DNA of 28,118 nucleotides from a virus, in IMG/VR virus record IMGVR_UViG_3300021424_000190, positions 1 to 28,118 of that record; one strand, 5' to 3'. Positions within the stretch are counted from its first letter, which is position 1. Every line of letters starts with the position of its first letter. Shown here piece by piece: positions 1-6,287 of the stretch. The translations under genes were made by a program, and so were the position numbers. The notes below the pieces were generated by a model. The model worked only from the letters and a program-made list of their open reading frames with translations, did no database searches and had not been told where the DNA came from.

Positions 1-1
1 C

Positions 2-41
2 AAAAACGCCGCCCGAACCCTGTAGGAGGGTTTGGACGGCG
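2..41 (-). terminator. Intrinsic (rho-independent) terminator
   Basis: Read on the minus strand, positions 41-27 and 21-7 form a 15-bp stem with a 5-base loop. Fourteen positions pair, including one G-T wobble, and there is one C/A mismatch. The stem is followed at once by five T residues (positions 6-2). The GC-rich stem plus T-tract is the standard intrinsic terminator layout. It lies about 75 bases past the stop of the 5' nuclease gene, so it would end the transcript of the minus-strand metabolism genes. On the plus strand no T-tract follows the stem, so it should act in one direction only. The T-tract is at the window edge and only five long. Confidence 0.7.
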
Positions 42-106
42 CGAAGGGCCTGAACCTGATATTGGCTATCTAGGCTGTGCATACCACACGACATTTCGTG
101 TTGTAC

Positions 107-114
107 TTTTACCC
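107..114 (-). promoter_or_regulatory. GGGTAAAA junction motif (copy 1)
   Basis: The minus strand reads TAGGGTAAAAG, so the motif shares a G with the TAG stop of the 5' nuclease gene. It is the same octamer found at five junctions in the fibre cluster. Here it is followed within about 65 bases by an intrinsic terminator and no clear gene, which weakens a simple promoter reading for this copy. Confidence 0.35.
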
Positions 115-1097
115 TACAACTTGAATGGTGCTTCGATGCCTACTGTGGCAAATGCACGAAGGGAGGAGTCGAAGTGGTCGGGTCGACTGTTTGCTTCAGG
201 GTTGTTGAGAGTCTCGATGAGTTTCTCATAATCTGGATAGACCGCCTCGATGTTCCAATCAGGATTGGCGTCGCATAGATCGAATAGGCATTTAGGGGAT
301 CCCGGCGGAAGGTTGTCGCCCATATCGCCGTGAAGTACCTTGTACTCAGCGAGATTTTTAGGGTGATCGAGCTCAAATCCCATCCTATGGAGTGTATGCT
401 CCTTGACACCCAACTCACCAACAAAGCGCTCTTGGATCTTCTCTGCTGGGAACGGCACCCGCGTATTCGCAAAGTAGACTTTATGGGACTCATCGACGAG
501 TTGCGACCAGTCTCGATCAAGTGTGGAAAGCAACACCTGACGACGTTGGATGATCTCGTCTGTACGATCACGAGACGCCCGATATATCGCCCCAGCGAAG
601 TCATCAGCTTCGTAACCTTCGTGGGTGAAAACGCCATAGTATTCTTGACAGTAGTCCATGCCCGCATTGAATACGAGCCAGAAGTCGTCGGTCTTCTCCC
701 CGCGAGTGCCTTTGTAGTTGGTTTTCAGTGTGTCACGGGCAACACCTTGTGCTTCAGCATAGTTGTCCCATGCCTGACTGACCACATCCGAATCTGACAT
801 GAACTTGTCACGCCAATAGTTGCCCGTGTCCCGATAACGGGAGTCGGCGACGATGACGTAACGGTAGGAGTGGCGTGGCAACATGTCCGGACCACGCTGA
901 ATTTTTGACGCCCATGCAGCACGAAGGAGTTTCTTCGCCACATCTTCAGACACAAGCTTGGCAATCTTATCGGTGTACCATCGCATGATGTCGTGGGCGT
1001 AGACATGAAAGTCAACAACAACGAGGGGAGCGGGCTCTCGCTCCAGCTCAAACACCTCTTCGAGTTTTGTCCGCGTAGGGAGAGCCCTGACTGTCAT
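114..1097 (-). CDS. T4 RNase H-like 5'-3' exonuclease (FEN family)
   Basis: A 327-residue FEN/PIN-fold 5' nuclease of the T4 RNase H type, expected to remove RNA primers and 5' flaps during lagging-strand synthesis. Acidic metal-binding motifs appear in the family order: D29 in VVVDF, D85 in VIVADS, E163/D165/D166 in YEADDF, D194/D196 in STLDRDW, and D258/D261 in GDMGDN, which begins the helix-hairpin-helix DNA-binding region. Length is close to T4 RNase H. The ATG overlaps the thyX stop as ATGA, indicating translational coupling to ThyX upstream. The gene ends in TAG, directly joined to a GGGTAAAA motif and followed by a terminator. The family call is firm. The exact role in this phage is inferred from T4. 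Confidence 0.92.
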   Translation of the reverse strand: MTVRALPTRTKLEEVFELEREPAPLVVVDFHVYAHDIMRWYTDKIAKLVSEDVAKKLLRAAWASKIQRGPDMLPRHSYRYVIVADSRYRDTGNYWRDKFMSDSDVVSQAWDNYAEAQGVARDTLKTNYKGTRGEKTDDFWLVFNAGMDYCQEYYGVFTHEGYEADDFAGAIYRASRDRTDEIIQRRQVLLSTLDRDWSQLVDESHKVYFANTRVPFPAEKIQERFVGELGVKEHTLHRMGFELDHPKNLAEYKVLHGDMGDNLPPGSPKCLFDLCDANPDWNIEAVYPDYEKLIETLNNPEANSRPDHFDSSLRAFATVGIEAPFKL

Positions 1098-1888
1098 TCT
1101 GATTTTGCCTTGAGTACTGCAATCTCAGACTGAAGCTCTAGCAGCTCCCTCTTGAGACGTTCGGTTTCATTAACACCCTTATTGTAGCTCCAATCTAGGG
1201 AGTTGTAAACCGTGGGGAAGACGTCTGCGAAGACTGACTTACAGGCTCGGGCAAGTTCGACGTGTTCGTATTGAGCAACACCTTCGTCATCACGAACCCC
1301 AACATAATGGATCCAGCTGCGACAAGAACCTGTAACGTACAGACGAGAATAAACGCCCTGCGGGAGAACGAATCGAGCGACTTCTTTAGCGATTCCTCGT
1401 TGAATGAGATCTTGGTACGCGTGGAGGGCAACAGTGTAAGACGTCGCCATAGTGTTCCACATGGCATCGGTGAGGTCGCCCATGCCAGCTGGTACGCTGT
1501 TCTGTCGGTTCTTGGGGTCTTGGACACGCGCTTCCTCAGGCATGTAGAACATGTTGGAGTGAGCGGATAGCCCATCCGTGTGCTCCTTCATCATCTCCTG
1601 GTTCTCGTAGCGACCGGAGAATTGCTGAAAGGTGAAAGAGCGATGGCGTAGGAGTTGAACAGCGATGGCGAGCGGAGTGACCACCTCCACTGTCATGCTC
1701 GCCTGCTCAAAGACGGACCAGTGGCCGTGCTTCGCACAGTAGTTAAGCAGACGCTCAACTTTTGGGTTGGACTGATCTTTGGAGGTCACACGGGCGATGT
1801 AGCCCATCATGCCTTCAGGTTCAGGTGTGTGAGTAACGAGGCGTGCTTTACTGGAGCCTTCAATGTGCCAGGGATTTGAGTTATCCAT
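1094..1888 (-). CDS. thyX: Flavin-dependent thymidylate synthase ThyX
   Basis: A 264-residue ThyX, which makes dTMP from dUMP using FAD, NADPH and methylene-tetrahydrofolate and is independent of ThyA. The diagnostic RHR-x7-S signature is complete at residues 81-91 (RHRSFTFQQFS), followed by GRYE. The N-terminal HWSVFEQ stretch (from about residue 56) and the later RFVLPQ...SRLYVTGSCRSWIHYVGVR block match the FAD/dUMP-binding core. An AGGAG Shine-Dalgarno six bases before the ATG supports the start. It lies between the 2OG oxygenase (9-base gap) and the 5' nuclease (ATGA overlap), fitting a phage DNA-precursor and replication operon. ThyX is common in cyanophages and some other T4-like phages, whereas T4 itself uses ThyA. 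Confidence 0.95.
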   Translation of the reverse strand: MDNSNPWHIEGSSKARLVTHTPEPEGMMGYIARVTSKDQSNPKVERLLNYCAKHGHWSVFEQASMTVEVVTPLAIAVQLLRHRSFTFQQFSGRYENQEMMKEHTDGLSAHSNMFYMPEEARVQDPKNRQNSVPAGMGDLTDAMWNTMATSYTVALHAYQDLIQRGIAKEVARFVLPQGVYSRLYVTGSCRSWIHYVGVRDDEGVAQYEHVELARACKSVFADVFPTVYNSLDWSYNKGVNETERLKRELLELQSEIAVLKAKSE

Positions 1889-1894
1889 CAGAAG

Positions 1895-1899
1895 CTCCT
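1895..1899 (-). promoter_or_regulatory. Ribosome binding site of thyX
   Basis: AGGAG on the minus strand, six bases before the ATG at 1888. It is one of only two clear Shine-Dalgarno sequences I found in the window, and it contrasts with the fibre genes, which show none. Confidence 0.7.
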
Positions 1900-2449
1900 A
1901 ATTTTTAATGTCAAGTCGGTTTACGTTGAAGAGCTGATCTCGATGCGGACCGTTGCTAAACACGTAAAAGAGAAACGCATTCACGTACCATTCTCCTTTA
2001 TACGGCTCCCTCCAGTGAGTTAGTTTGTTCCCAATGTAGAAAAGAGCGTCTCCGGGCTCCAGTAGAATCGACTGCACTCCTGATGGGGCTTCAAGAAAAA
2101 TGGGCCAAGGCGCATCACCATTCATGTGAATGCTTACGTCTACCTCACAACAGTCGATGTCTGTATGGGGGAGAAGTTCTCCGCCATTAAGATACATCCT
2201 TGAATAAGTGTAGCTTGGAAGAACCTTTTGGCCCAAAAGATTGCCGATTTGGAGGTTCTTATCTACAAGCAATTGCCAAAATGGAAGAAAGTTGCTCGTG
2301 GCTCTACAAATTTCAACTTGCGTATCATTCCCTATGTCATTGTCTTCCAAATGCTTTTTGTATTGGAGGCCCAATATCCGTGCTTCTTGCGGGGGAATGA
2401 ACGCTTTTTGCACCATGAATTGGTTTCGGAAAAATGGGTGGAAGCTCAT
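1898..2449 (-). CDS. 2OG-Fe(II) oxygenase family protein
   Basis: A 183-residue protein with the double-stranded beta-helix signature of 2-oxoglutarate/Fe(II) dioxygenases. It shows an HxD pair at H95-D97 (LPHTDIDCCEVDVSIHMN), then PGDALFYIG, a distal iron ligand H145, and R147 (HWREP) as a likely 2OG contact, ending in a hydrophobic VNAFLFYV strand. Such enzymes hydroxylate prolyl or other substrates, and phages carry many with unknown substrates. It sits between the exonuclease (3-base gap) and thyX (9-base gap) and is probably co-transcribed. The ATG at 2449 has no Shine-Dalgarno. A second Met at residue 12 is a possible start. The family call is good. The substrate is unknown. Confidence 0.75.
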   Translation of the reverse strand: MSFHPFFRNQFMVQKAFIPPQEARILGLQYKKHLEDNDIGNDTQVEICRATSNFLPFWQLLVDKNLQIGNLLGQKVLPSYTYSRMYLNGGELLPHTDIDCCEVDVSIHMNGDAPWPIFLEAPSGVQSILLEPGDALFYIGNKLTHWREPYKGEWYVNAFLFYVFSNGPHRDQLFNVNRLDIKN

Positions 2450-2452
2450 TGT

Positions 2453-3073
2453 TCAAAAATCAAGCTCGATTAGGTCAGCATTTTCAGCAGCATCATCGAA
2501 GAGGCCGGCCATTTTCTGCATCACCTTGAGAGTGGAGACGCAATCAGAAAGAGCATCATGGTTAGGCATGCCGCTCAGGTTTGGCAGTTTCTGCCATTTC
2601 ACATCGTTTTTCTTAGCGGACCACTCACCGACCCAAGCTGAGTACTGATCCATAGCACAAGAAGCGCCTGCAAACTTGGGCACAGCTTCTTTGTATTTCT
2701 GGAACATGTGGACGAGCAGGGCAATATCGAAGTCTGCGTTATAGGCGATGACGTGCTTGCCTTCGAGATATTTGGCGATGATTTTTGCCACCTGGAGGAA
2801 GAATGGCTTATCCTGCACCATCTCATTGGTGATGCCGTGGATACCCTGCACCTCAGCTGACATTGGCCGATCAGGTTTCAGCATCATTGTGAGGATAGGC
2901 CGACCAGCGGTGTTGATGGCGCAGATCTGCACGATCTCCACATTTGGATCTTGGCGAAGAATGCCAGTGGATTCGATGTCGATGATGACGGTGTTGGGAT
3001 CAGCAAGTCTTTGCGTCGCCCACTCCTTTGCTGCCGCTTTCTTGGTCTGAATCGATTGATCCGATGTAGTCAT
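2453..3073 (-). CDS. DEDDh 3'-5' exonuclease (DnaQ-like)
   Basis: A 206-residue exonuclease of the DnaQ/RNase T superfamily, which removes nucleotides from 3' ends. Motif I is D32/E34 (VIIDIESTG). A GIHGIT block follows at about 77-82. Motif II has the NADFD aspartates near 112-116, and motif III is H172/D177 (HDALSD), making the DEDDh set complete. It may serve proofreading, end-trimming or host DNA turnover. The phage polymerase normally has its own exonuclease domain, so a separate copy implies a repair or degradation role. I chose the ATG at 3073. A GGAGG lies 13 bases upstream of it but exactly 7 bases before a TTG at 3079, so a TTG start adding two residues is a serious alternative. Confidence 0.85.
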   Translation of the reverse strand: MTTSDQSIQTKKAAAKEWATQRLADPNTVIIDIESTGILRQDPNVEIVQICAINTAGRPILTMMLKPDRPMSAEVQGIHGITNEMVQDKPFFLQVAKIIAKYLEGKHVIAYNADFDIALLVHMFQKYKEAVPKFAGASCAMDQYSAWVGEWSAKKNDVKWQKLPNLSGMPNHDALSDCVSTLKVMQKMAGLFDDAAENADLIELDF

Positions 3074-3230
3074 CTGCAATGCGTTGCCTCCAGTCAAGTA
3101 TTTTGGTCACAGCCTCTTCAAGGCTGGTTGCGTAGCCGGACACTTTGTCGATGCCATCTGGACCGTCATATAACGTCCAGAAGTAAACAGTGTTCCCACC
3201 ACGCCAAAGGTCGTAGATTTCTATCTTCAT
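3000..3230 (-). CDS. Small hypothetical phage protein (76 aa)
   Basis: A 76-residue protein of unknown function. The start is supported by an ATGA overlap with the stop of the upstream OB-like gene. The first 58 residues look like a compact alpha/beta domain: MKIEIYDLW, an aromatic YFWTLYDGPDG strand-turn, then an ATSLEEAVTKILDWRQRIADD helix. The last 18 residues are polar (DSDQESGSKG) and are encoded inside the overlap with the start of the exonuclease gene, about 74 bases. That overlap is long for this otherwise economical operon. The tail may be a by-product of the missing earlier stop. No catalytic motif is visible. Confidence 0.6.
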   Translation of the reverse strand: MKIEIYDLWRGGNTVYFWTLYDGPDGIDKVSGYATSLEEAVTKILDWRQRIADDYIGSIDSDQESGSKGVGDAKTC

Positions 3231-3628
3231 GACCCGATGGGAAGTATTGAGAAGTCGTGGGTGCCTTTCAACCCACGCGTTTTGCTTTTGCCGCCGAGTC
3301 TGTGATATGCGTACACGGTGCCAGTGAAAGTGATGCGAGTGTTCTGCTCGAGAGGGACGCCAAGGCGTTTCAAGTGCCGCGTCAGACACCAAAGGTGCGT
3401 CAGCGGCACGGACTCTCCGAGCGGAAGGGGTGTCACGATGAGGTTAACAAGGAGAACTGTCTCTAAATGTTTCTTTCGTGGGTGGGAACGGAACTCCTTT
3501 ATCCTGCCCGTGACTTCAACGAGGTGGTCTTCCAGTGGCTCCAGCTCTTGTCGGTAGTTCGGCGAGTAAATCCGTTCCTCGGCGGGGACGGACGTGCTGT
3601 GGGTCACATATGTGGGTAACACTAACAC
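3227..3628 (-). CDS. Hypothetical protein, possible OB-fold
   Basis: About 133 residues, function unassigned. The core runs HLVEVTGRIKEF, a strand VLLVNLIVTPL, then LTHLWCLTRHLKRLGV and RITFTGTVYAYHRLGG, ending HDFSILPIGS. This five-strand-like pattern with a VTGRI start and a TFTGTV...Y strand is suggestive of an OB-fold nucleic-acid-binding domain, but that is inference. No ATG exists in the reading frame. The frame stays open to 3805, but the extension would overlap the divergent gene by about 160 bases. I placed the start at the GTG at 3628; GTGs at 3622 and 3607 are alternatives. It is first in the minus-strand operon and couples to the 76-aa gene by ATGA. Confidence 0.5.
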   Translation of the reverse strand: MLVLPTYVTHSTSVPAEERIYSPNYRQELEPLEDHLVEVTGRIKEFRSHPRKKHLETVLLVNLIVTPLPLGESVPLTHLWCLTRHLKRLGVPLEQNTRITFTGTVYAYHRLGGKSKTRGLKGTHDFSILPIGS

Positions 3629-3643
3629 AACTATTGTAGTCGA

Positions 3644-4393
3644 ATGACTCCTCAGGAAACCCTTGGCCTCAACAAAGGCGAATTCACCAAAAAGGTCGGG
3701 CGCATCATCGACAATAATAGGGCAAACTCCCGCCTCATTGGGGAACCGCGCGATTTTATTCTCCGCGTTTGCAGACTTTCCGCGAGATGGGAGAAATTGG
3801 CACAAAAGACGGACACCCAGGTCTATCTCCGCTACTTCGACATGGCTGGTGGTAGGCGTGTGAAGATGATTTCGCTAGAGGGAGGTGGCGCCAAGCAACC
3901 GGTCCCGAAAGCCAAACTCGTCGAGGCACTCTATCCCACCAAAAAGATCGCCACAACGGCGACTTTAGAGGAGAAACACTTCAACGCTGTCAAGGCAGCG
4001 ATGCGTCGTGGGGTGGAGCAACAACTCCGTGACTACAAAGCGACCACGAGCTATCCGATTGAGTGTTTGGTGACGGGGCGTCTTCTGAGGAAGGGAACGA
4101 GAGTTGATGTCGACCACCATGGAAAACCTTTCGCGCAGTTGGCGGACGAGTTCATCATGGAGAACATGATGACGTATGCCGAGATCATTCTGCATGGACC
4201 ACCGACAGCGAAGAAGTTCAAAGACGAGATCCTCTGGGACTCGTGGAAGAAGTACCATCGTGAGCACGCACGATTCGCTATCGTCTGTGCGAGTGCTAAT
4301 CGTTCAAAAGGCGCCGCTGGTTATGCGACGCCCGTAGAGTTACTTGGGACATTTAAGCCCCAAGCAGAAGATGAAATTGATCTTAATTTTTAG
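3644..4393 (+). CDS. DUF3223/HNH-like conserved phage protein
   Basis: A 249-residue protein and the only plus-strand gene I accept in the window. The C-terminal half has a Cys-x-x-Thr-Gly turn (IECLVTGRLL) followed by VDVDHHGKPFAQLADEF and a C-terminal FAIVCASANRSKGA helix. The C..TG...(D)VDH..PF..L...F spacing resembles the plant DCL/DUF3223-type domain and, more loosely, HNH-like folds, but a full catalytic HNH set is not seen. The N-terminal half is basic with a YLRYFDMAGG strand pair. It starts only 15 bases from the divergent minus-strand gene, leaving no room for a normal divergent promoter pair. It ends with its TAG overlapping the TAA of the convergent gene. No Shine-Dalgarno is visible. 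The fold call is uncertain. Confidence 0.6.
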   Translation: MTPQETLGLNKGEFTKKVGRIIDNNRANSRLIGEPRDFILRVCRLSARWEKLAQKTDTQVYLRYFDMAGGRRVKMISLEGGGAKQPVPKAKLVEALYPTKKIATTATLEEKHFNAVKAAMRRGVEQQLRDYKATTSYPIECLVTGRLLRKGTRVDVDHHGKPFAQLADEFIMENMMTYAEIILHGPPTAKKFKDEILWDSWKKYHREHARFAIVCASANRSKGAAGYATPVELLGTFKPQAEDEIDLNF

Positions 4394-5121
4394 GCGTTAG
4401 GATCGCCTTCAACACGCCAGTCGAAGGTATATAGTTGGGTGGTGGTTGTGGCGGCGTTAATGGTTGCGGTCATGGCAGCCACTTCGCCGTCAATGTAAGT
4501 CTGATAGCCGCTCAGATCGAGACCAGAGTAGTCGGTCGTCGGAAGAGTTCCCGCAGTGCTCGCACCCATCTGAAGCATGGAGTAGATGCGTGACTGGTAA
4601 TCCACTTGACCCGCACCAGAGGTTTGCACCTTCTCAATTAGCAGATTCTTGGCGTTAGGAAGGGTCAAAGATGGGTCAAAGGGAGAAACCACCCACGTGA
4701 GTTCATCCACATACCAAAACAACTGTTGGAAGTCCTGCGGAGTTGGGGGGTCTTCGTCGGTGCTTTGCGCGGGAGGCTGGGGATTTGGAGTGTAGATGGC
4801 AATCTTGTCCCCAAGGGTGTAAGTGACATCACCAAAGAGAAGATCGTTCTGAGTGCTATAGACAATAAGAGGGTTCAGGTAAGCATCGATGATGACCTGA
4901 GCGCTATTGACATAGGCTTGATAAGGCGCGATGCTAGAGATTTCTAGGTTAGGGGGTTTGGATCCAGTGACCAAGTCGGCGTCGTACTCCACCCAACCAG
5001 AGGTGTCATACCACTGTACACAGTGAATAGTTGGATCAATTCCGGAGAAATCCACATTTTGCGCTAACTTTCCATTAATTGAAGCGTCACCATCAAGTGG
5101 GAACAAAGTAATACGAGCCAT
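4390..5121 (-). CDS. Tail fibre assembly/accessory protein (putative)
   Basis: A 243-residue protein at the downstream end of the fibre cluster. Its first 75 residues follow a pattern I know from small proteins encoded next to phage tail fibres: PLDGDASINGKL, then DPTIHCVQWYDTSGWVEYD, then KPPNLEIS and PYQAYV. Such proteins are often chaperones or accessory factors, but this is by neighbourhood. The middle has a Pro/Asp-rich loop (about 130-150) and an FWYVDELTWVV strand. The C-terminal region has LDLSGYQTYIDGEVAAMTATI helices. I chose the ATG at 5121, one base after the upstream TGA, rather than an upstream non-ATG start 18 codons earlier. It ends convergently against the plus-strand gene. 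Confidence 0.6.
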   Translation of the reverse strand: MARITLFPLDGDASINGKLAQNVDFSGIDPTIHCVQWYDTSGWVEYDADLVTGSKPPNLEISSIAPYQAYVNSAQVIIDAYLNPLIVYSTQNDLLFGDVTYTLGDKIAIYTPNPQPPAQSTDEDPPTPQDFQQLFWYVDELTWVVSPFDPSLTLPNAKNLLIEKVQTSGAGQVDYQSRIYSMLQMGASTAGTLPTTDYSGLDLSGYQTYIDGEVAAMTATINAATTTTQLYTFDWRVEGDPNA

Positions 5122-5122
5122 T

Positions 5123-5443
5123 TCAGAAAGAGGGGGGAAGTTCAGCGAAAGATGCGTCCTGAGCGGGAAGCTCAATGACCTGCGATGCTACGACCACATT
5201 AGCCAAAAGATTGTTTGTTGTATCGGATTTTACAACCATCTCGTTTCTCATGCTTTCCACTGCAGATGCCGTACTCCTTTGTTGAGATGAGTTTTCAATC
5301 AACAACATTGGAAGTGTGGTGAGCACGCATTGTTTATTGTCGATTTCTCGACCAGAGTTCACGTCATATCCGCGAACTGTGACAAACCACTCGCATTGTT
5401 CTTGGATGCAAGGTTTTTTGATGAGTGGGCAGATTGTTTTCAT
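5123..5443 (-). CDS. Four-cysteine conserved phage tail-cluster protein
   Basis: A 106-residue protein with four spaced cysteines in its first 40 residues: C5 and C12 (CPLIKKPC), C17 (QCEWF) and C38 (KQCVLTTLP), separated by an FVTVRGYDVNSGRE segment. The spacing suggests a small zinc- or iron-sulfur-binding fold. The remainder is a PMLLIENSSQQ helix with an ESMRNEMV continuation and a polar tail. I recognise this Cys-block plus LLIEN-helix architecture from uncharacterised proteins beside phage tail genes. The function is unknown. It starts 3 bases after the fibre-tip gene and stops one base before the chaperone-like gene, so the three are probably one translational unit. Confidence 0.65.
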   Translation of the reverse strand: MKTICPLIKKPCIQEQCEWFVTVRGYDVNSGREIDNKQCVLTTLPMLLIENSSQQRSTASAVESMRNEMVVKSDTTNNLLANVVVASQVIELPAQDASFAELPPSF

Positions 5444-5446
5444 TGT

Positions 5447-6235
5447 TTAAGATTTGCTGCAAAGAATCGCGTCCACATACTGGACAGCTAGGTTCAAAGA
5501 GTTTCCGCTAAACGTGCCACTTCCAGAAGCCGTAGCAGTAAAACTGTGATCGTGCGACATATTGTTTCCACTGAAAGATCCAGAACCGGACACAGTGTGC
5601 GTGTGGCCTTGGTTTCCCCCAGTGGGACCTACTAATGAAGTTTTGTTATTGTTAACACCGTTGCCATCTCCGCGTTGCGATCCTTCAGGCGGTCTATACT
5701 GGTAGTCGTGAGTGTGTGCAGGCAGTTGCTGAACTGAAATGGAGGTTGCACTCACAGTTAAGCTTCCAAGCTGAACTGAACCAGTTGGAGTTTGAGTAAC
5801 TGTATTGGTTCTGCCTCCACTGACGCTCAAACCAGAGAGAGAAACAGATCCTGTAACCGGCACACTTGTGAAAACAGAGGTGAATGGATTTGAGCCTCCT
5901 GAGCTTCCTCCGCCACTATTCACAACTCGAATCGCCTTGTTGTTTTGGGAGTCGACTTGTGTCCATCCCAGTGGCGCTGAAGATTGAATAAAGAGTGTGA
6001 CGGTTCCGGCAGGGAAATCAGCCTGTGCCGAAATCGCATTGATGGTGACAGTGCCAACGCCTGTGCTAGGCGCGAGCGAAACGTTAGCACCTGCTACTAG
6101 CTTAGCAACAACGCTGTTGGGGTCAATACTGATGGTGCCATCGCCGGAAATGGCGATGCCAGTTCCAGCCCTTACCGCACCGACAACCCCCGGACCGCCA
6201 GGGGTTTCCATTAGTTGAGCTTTACTTAAAGGCAT
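5447..6235 (-). CDS. Tail fibre tip protein, twin A
   Basis: A 262-residue fibre-tip protein. Residues 1-75 carry the 'KAQLMETPGGPG..GAVRAGTGIAI...DGTIS' N-terminal module shared with twin B and with the 722-aa fibre. Next is a collar-like strand, FPAGTVTLFIQSSAPLGWTQV, then Gly/Ser/Thr-rich beta repeats, and then three HxH motifs (AHTHD, GHTHT, SHDHS) separated by a YRPPEGSQRG...GVNNN loop. It ends LNLAVQYVDAILCSKS. HxH motifs in T4 gp37 and gp12 bind metal along the trimer axis, so this is probably a receptor-binding tip. It lies 46 bases downstream of twin B, behind a GGGTAAAA motif, and has no Shine-Dalgarno. Confidence 0.82.
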   Translation of the reverse strand: MPLSKAQLMETPGGPGVVGAVRAGTGIAISGDGTISIDPNSVVAKLVAGANVSLAPSTGVGTVTINAISAQADFPAGTVTLFIQSSAPLGWTQVDSQNNKAIRVVNSGGGSSGGSNPFTSVFTSVPVTGSVSLSGLSVSGGRTNTVTQTPTGSVQLGSLTVSATSISVQQLPAHTHDYQYRPPEGSQRGDGNGVNNNKTSLVGPTGGNQGHTHTVSGSGSFSGNNMSHDHSFTATASGSGTFSGNSLNLAVQYVDAILCSKS

Positions 6236-6279
6236 GACTGTCTACGGTAGGATTCTTGTATTGAACGGCATTATGATGC

Positions 6280-6287
6280 TTTTACCC
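6280..6287 (-). promoter_or_regulatory. GGGTAAAA junction motif (copy 2)
   Basis: The minus strand reads CCAGGGTAAAAGC, with the TAA stop of twin B embedded in the octamer. The next gene starts 44 bases on. No Shine-Dalgarno lies between them. Candidate late promoter or processing signal. Confidence 0.5.

Noticed and set aside
1-94. Minus-strand open frame from ATG at 94 to the window edge, with a stretch faintly like a helicase N-terminus (YQxxALRAV...LLQG).
   Set aside because: It is only 31 codons and runs straight through a strong hairpin plus T-tract that looks like an intrinsic terminator. The resemblance is too short to trust, though a real gene continuing outside the window cannot be excluded.
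3612-3621. Plus-strand GGGTAACA before the 249-aa gene as a seventh copy of the junction motif.
   Set aside because: It has a mismatch in the A-tract and lies within the coding region of the divergent gene, so chance is likely. It is kept only as a note under the plus-strand gene finding.
3629-3805. N-terminal extension of the OB-like gene to a TTG at 3805.
   Set aside because: It would lie wholly across the start of the plus-strand gene, and the extra residues show no domain-like pattern. GTG starts nearer 3628 are more economical.
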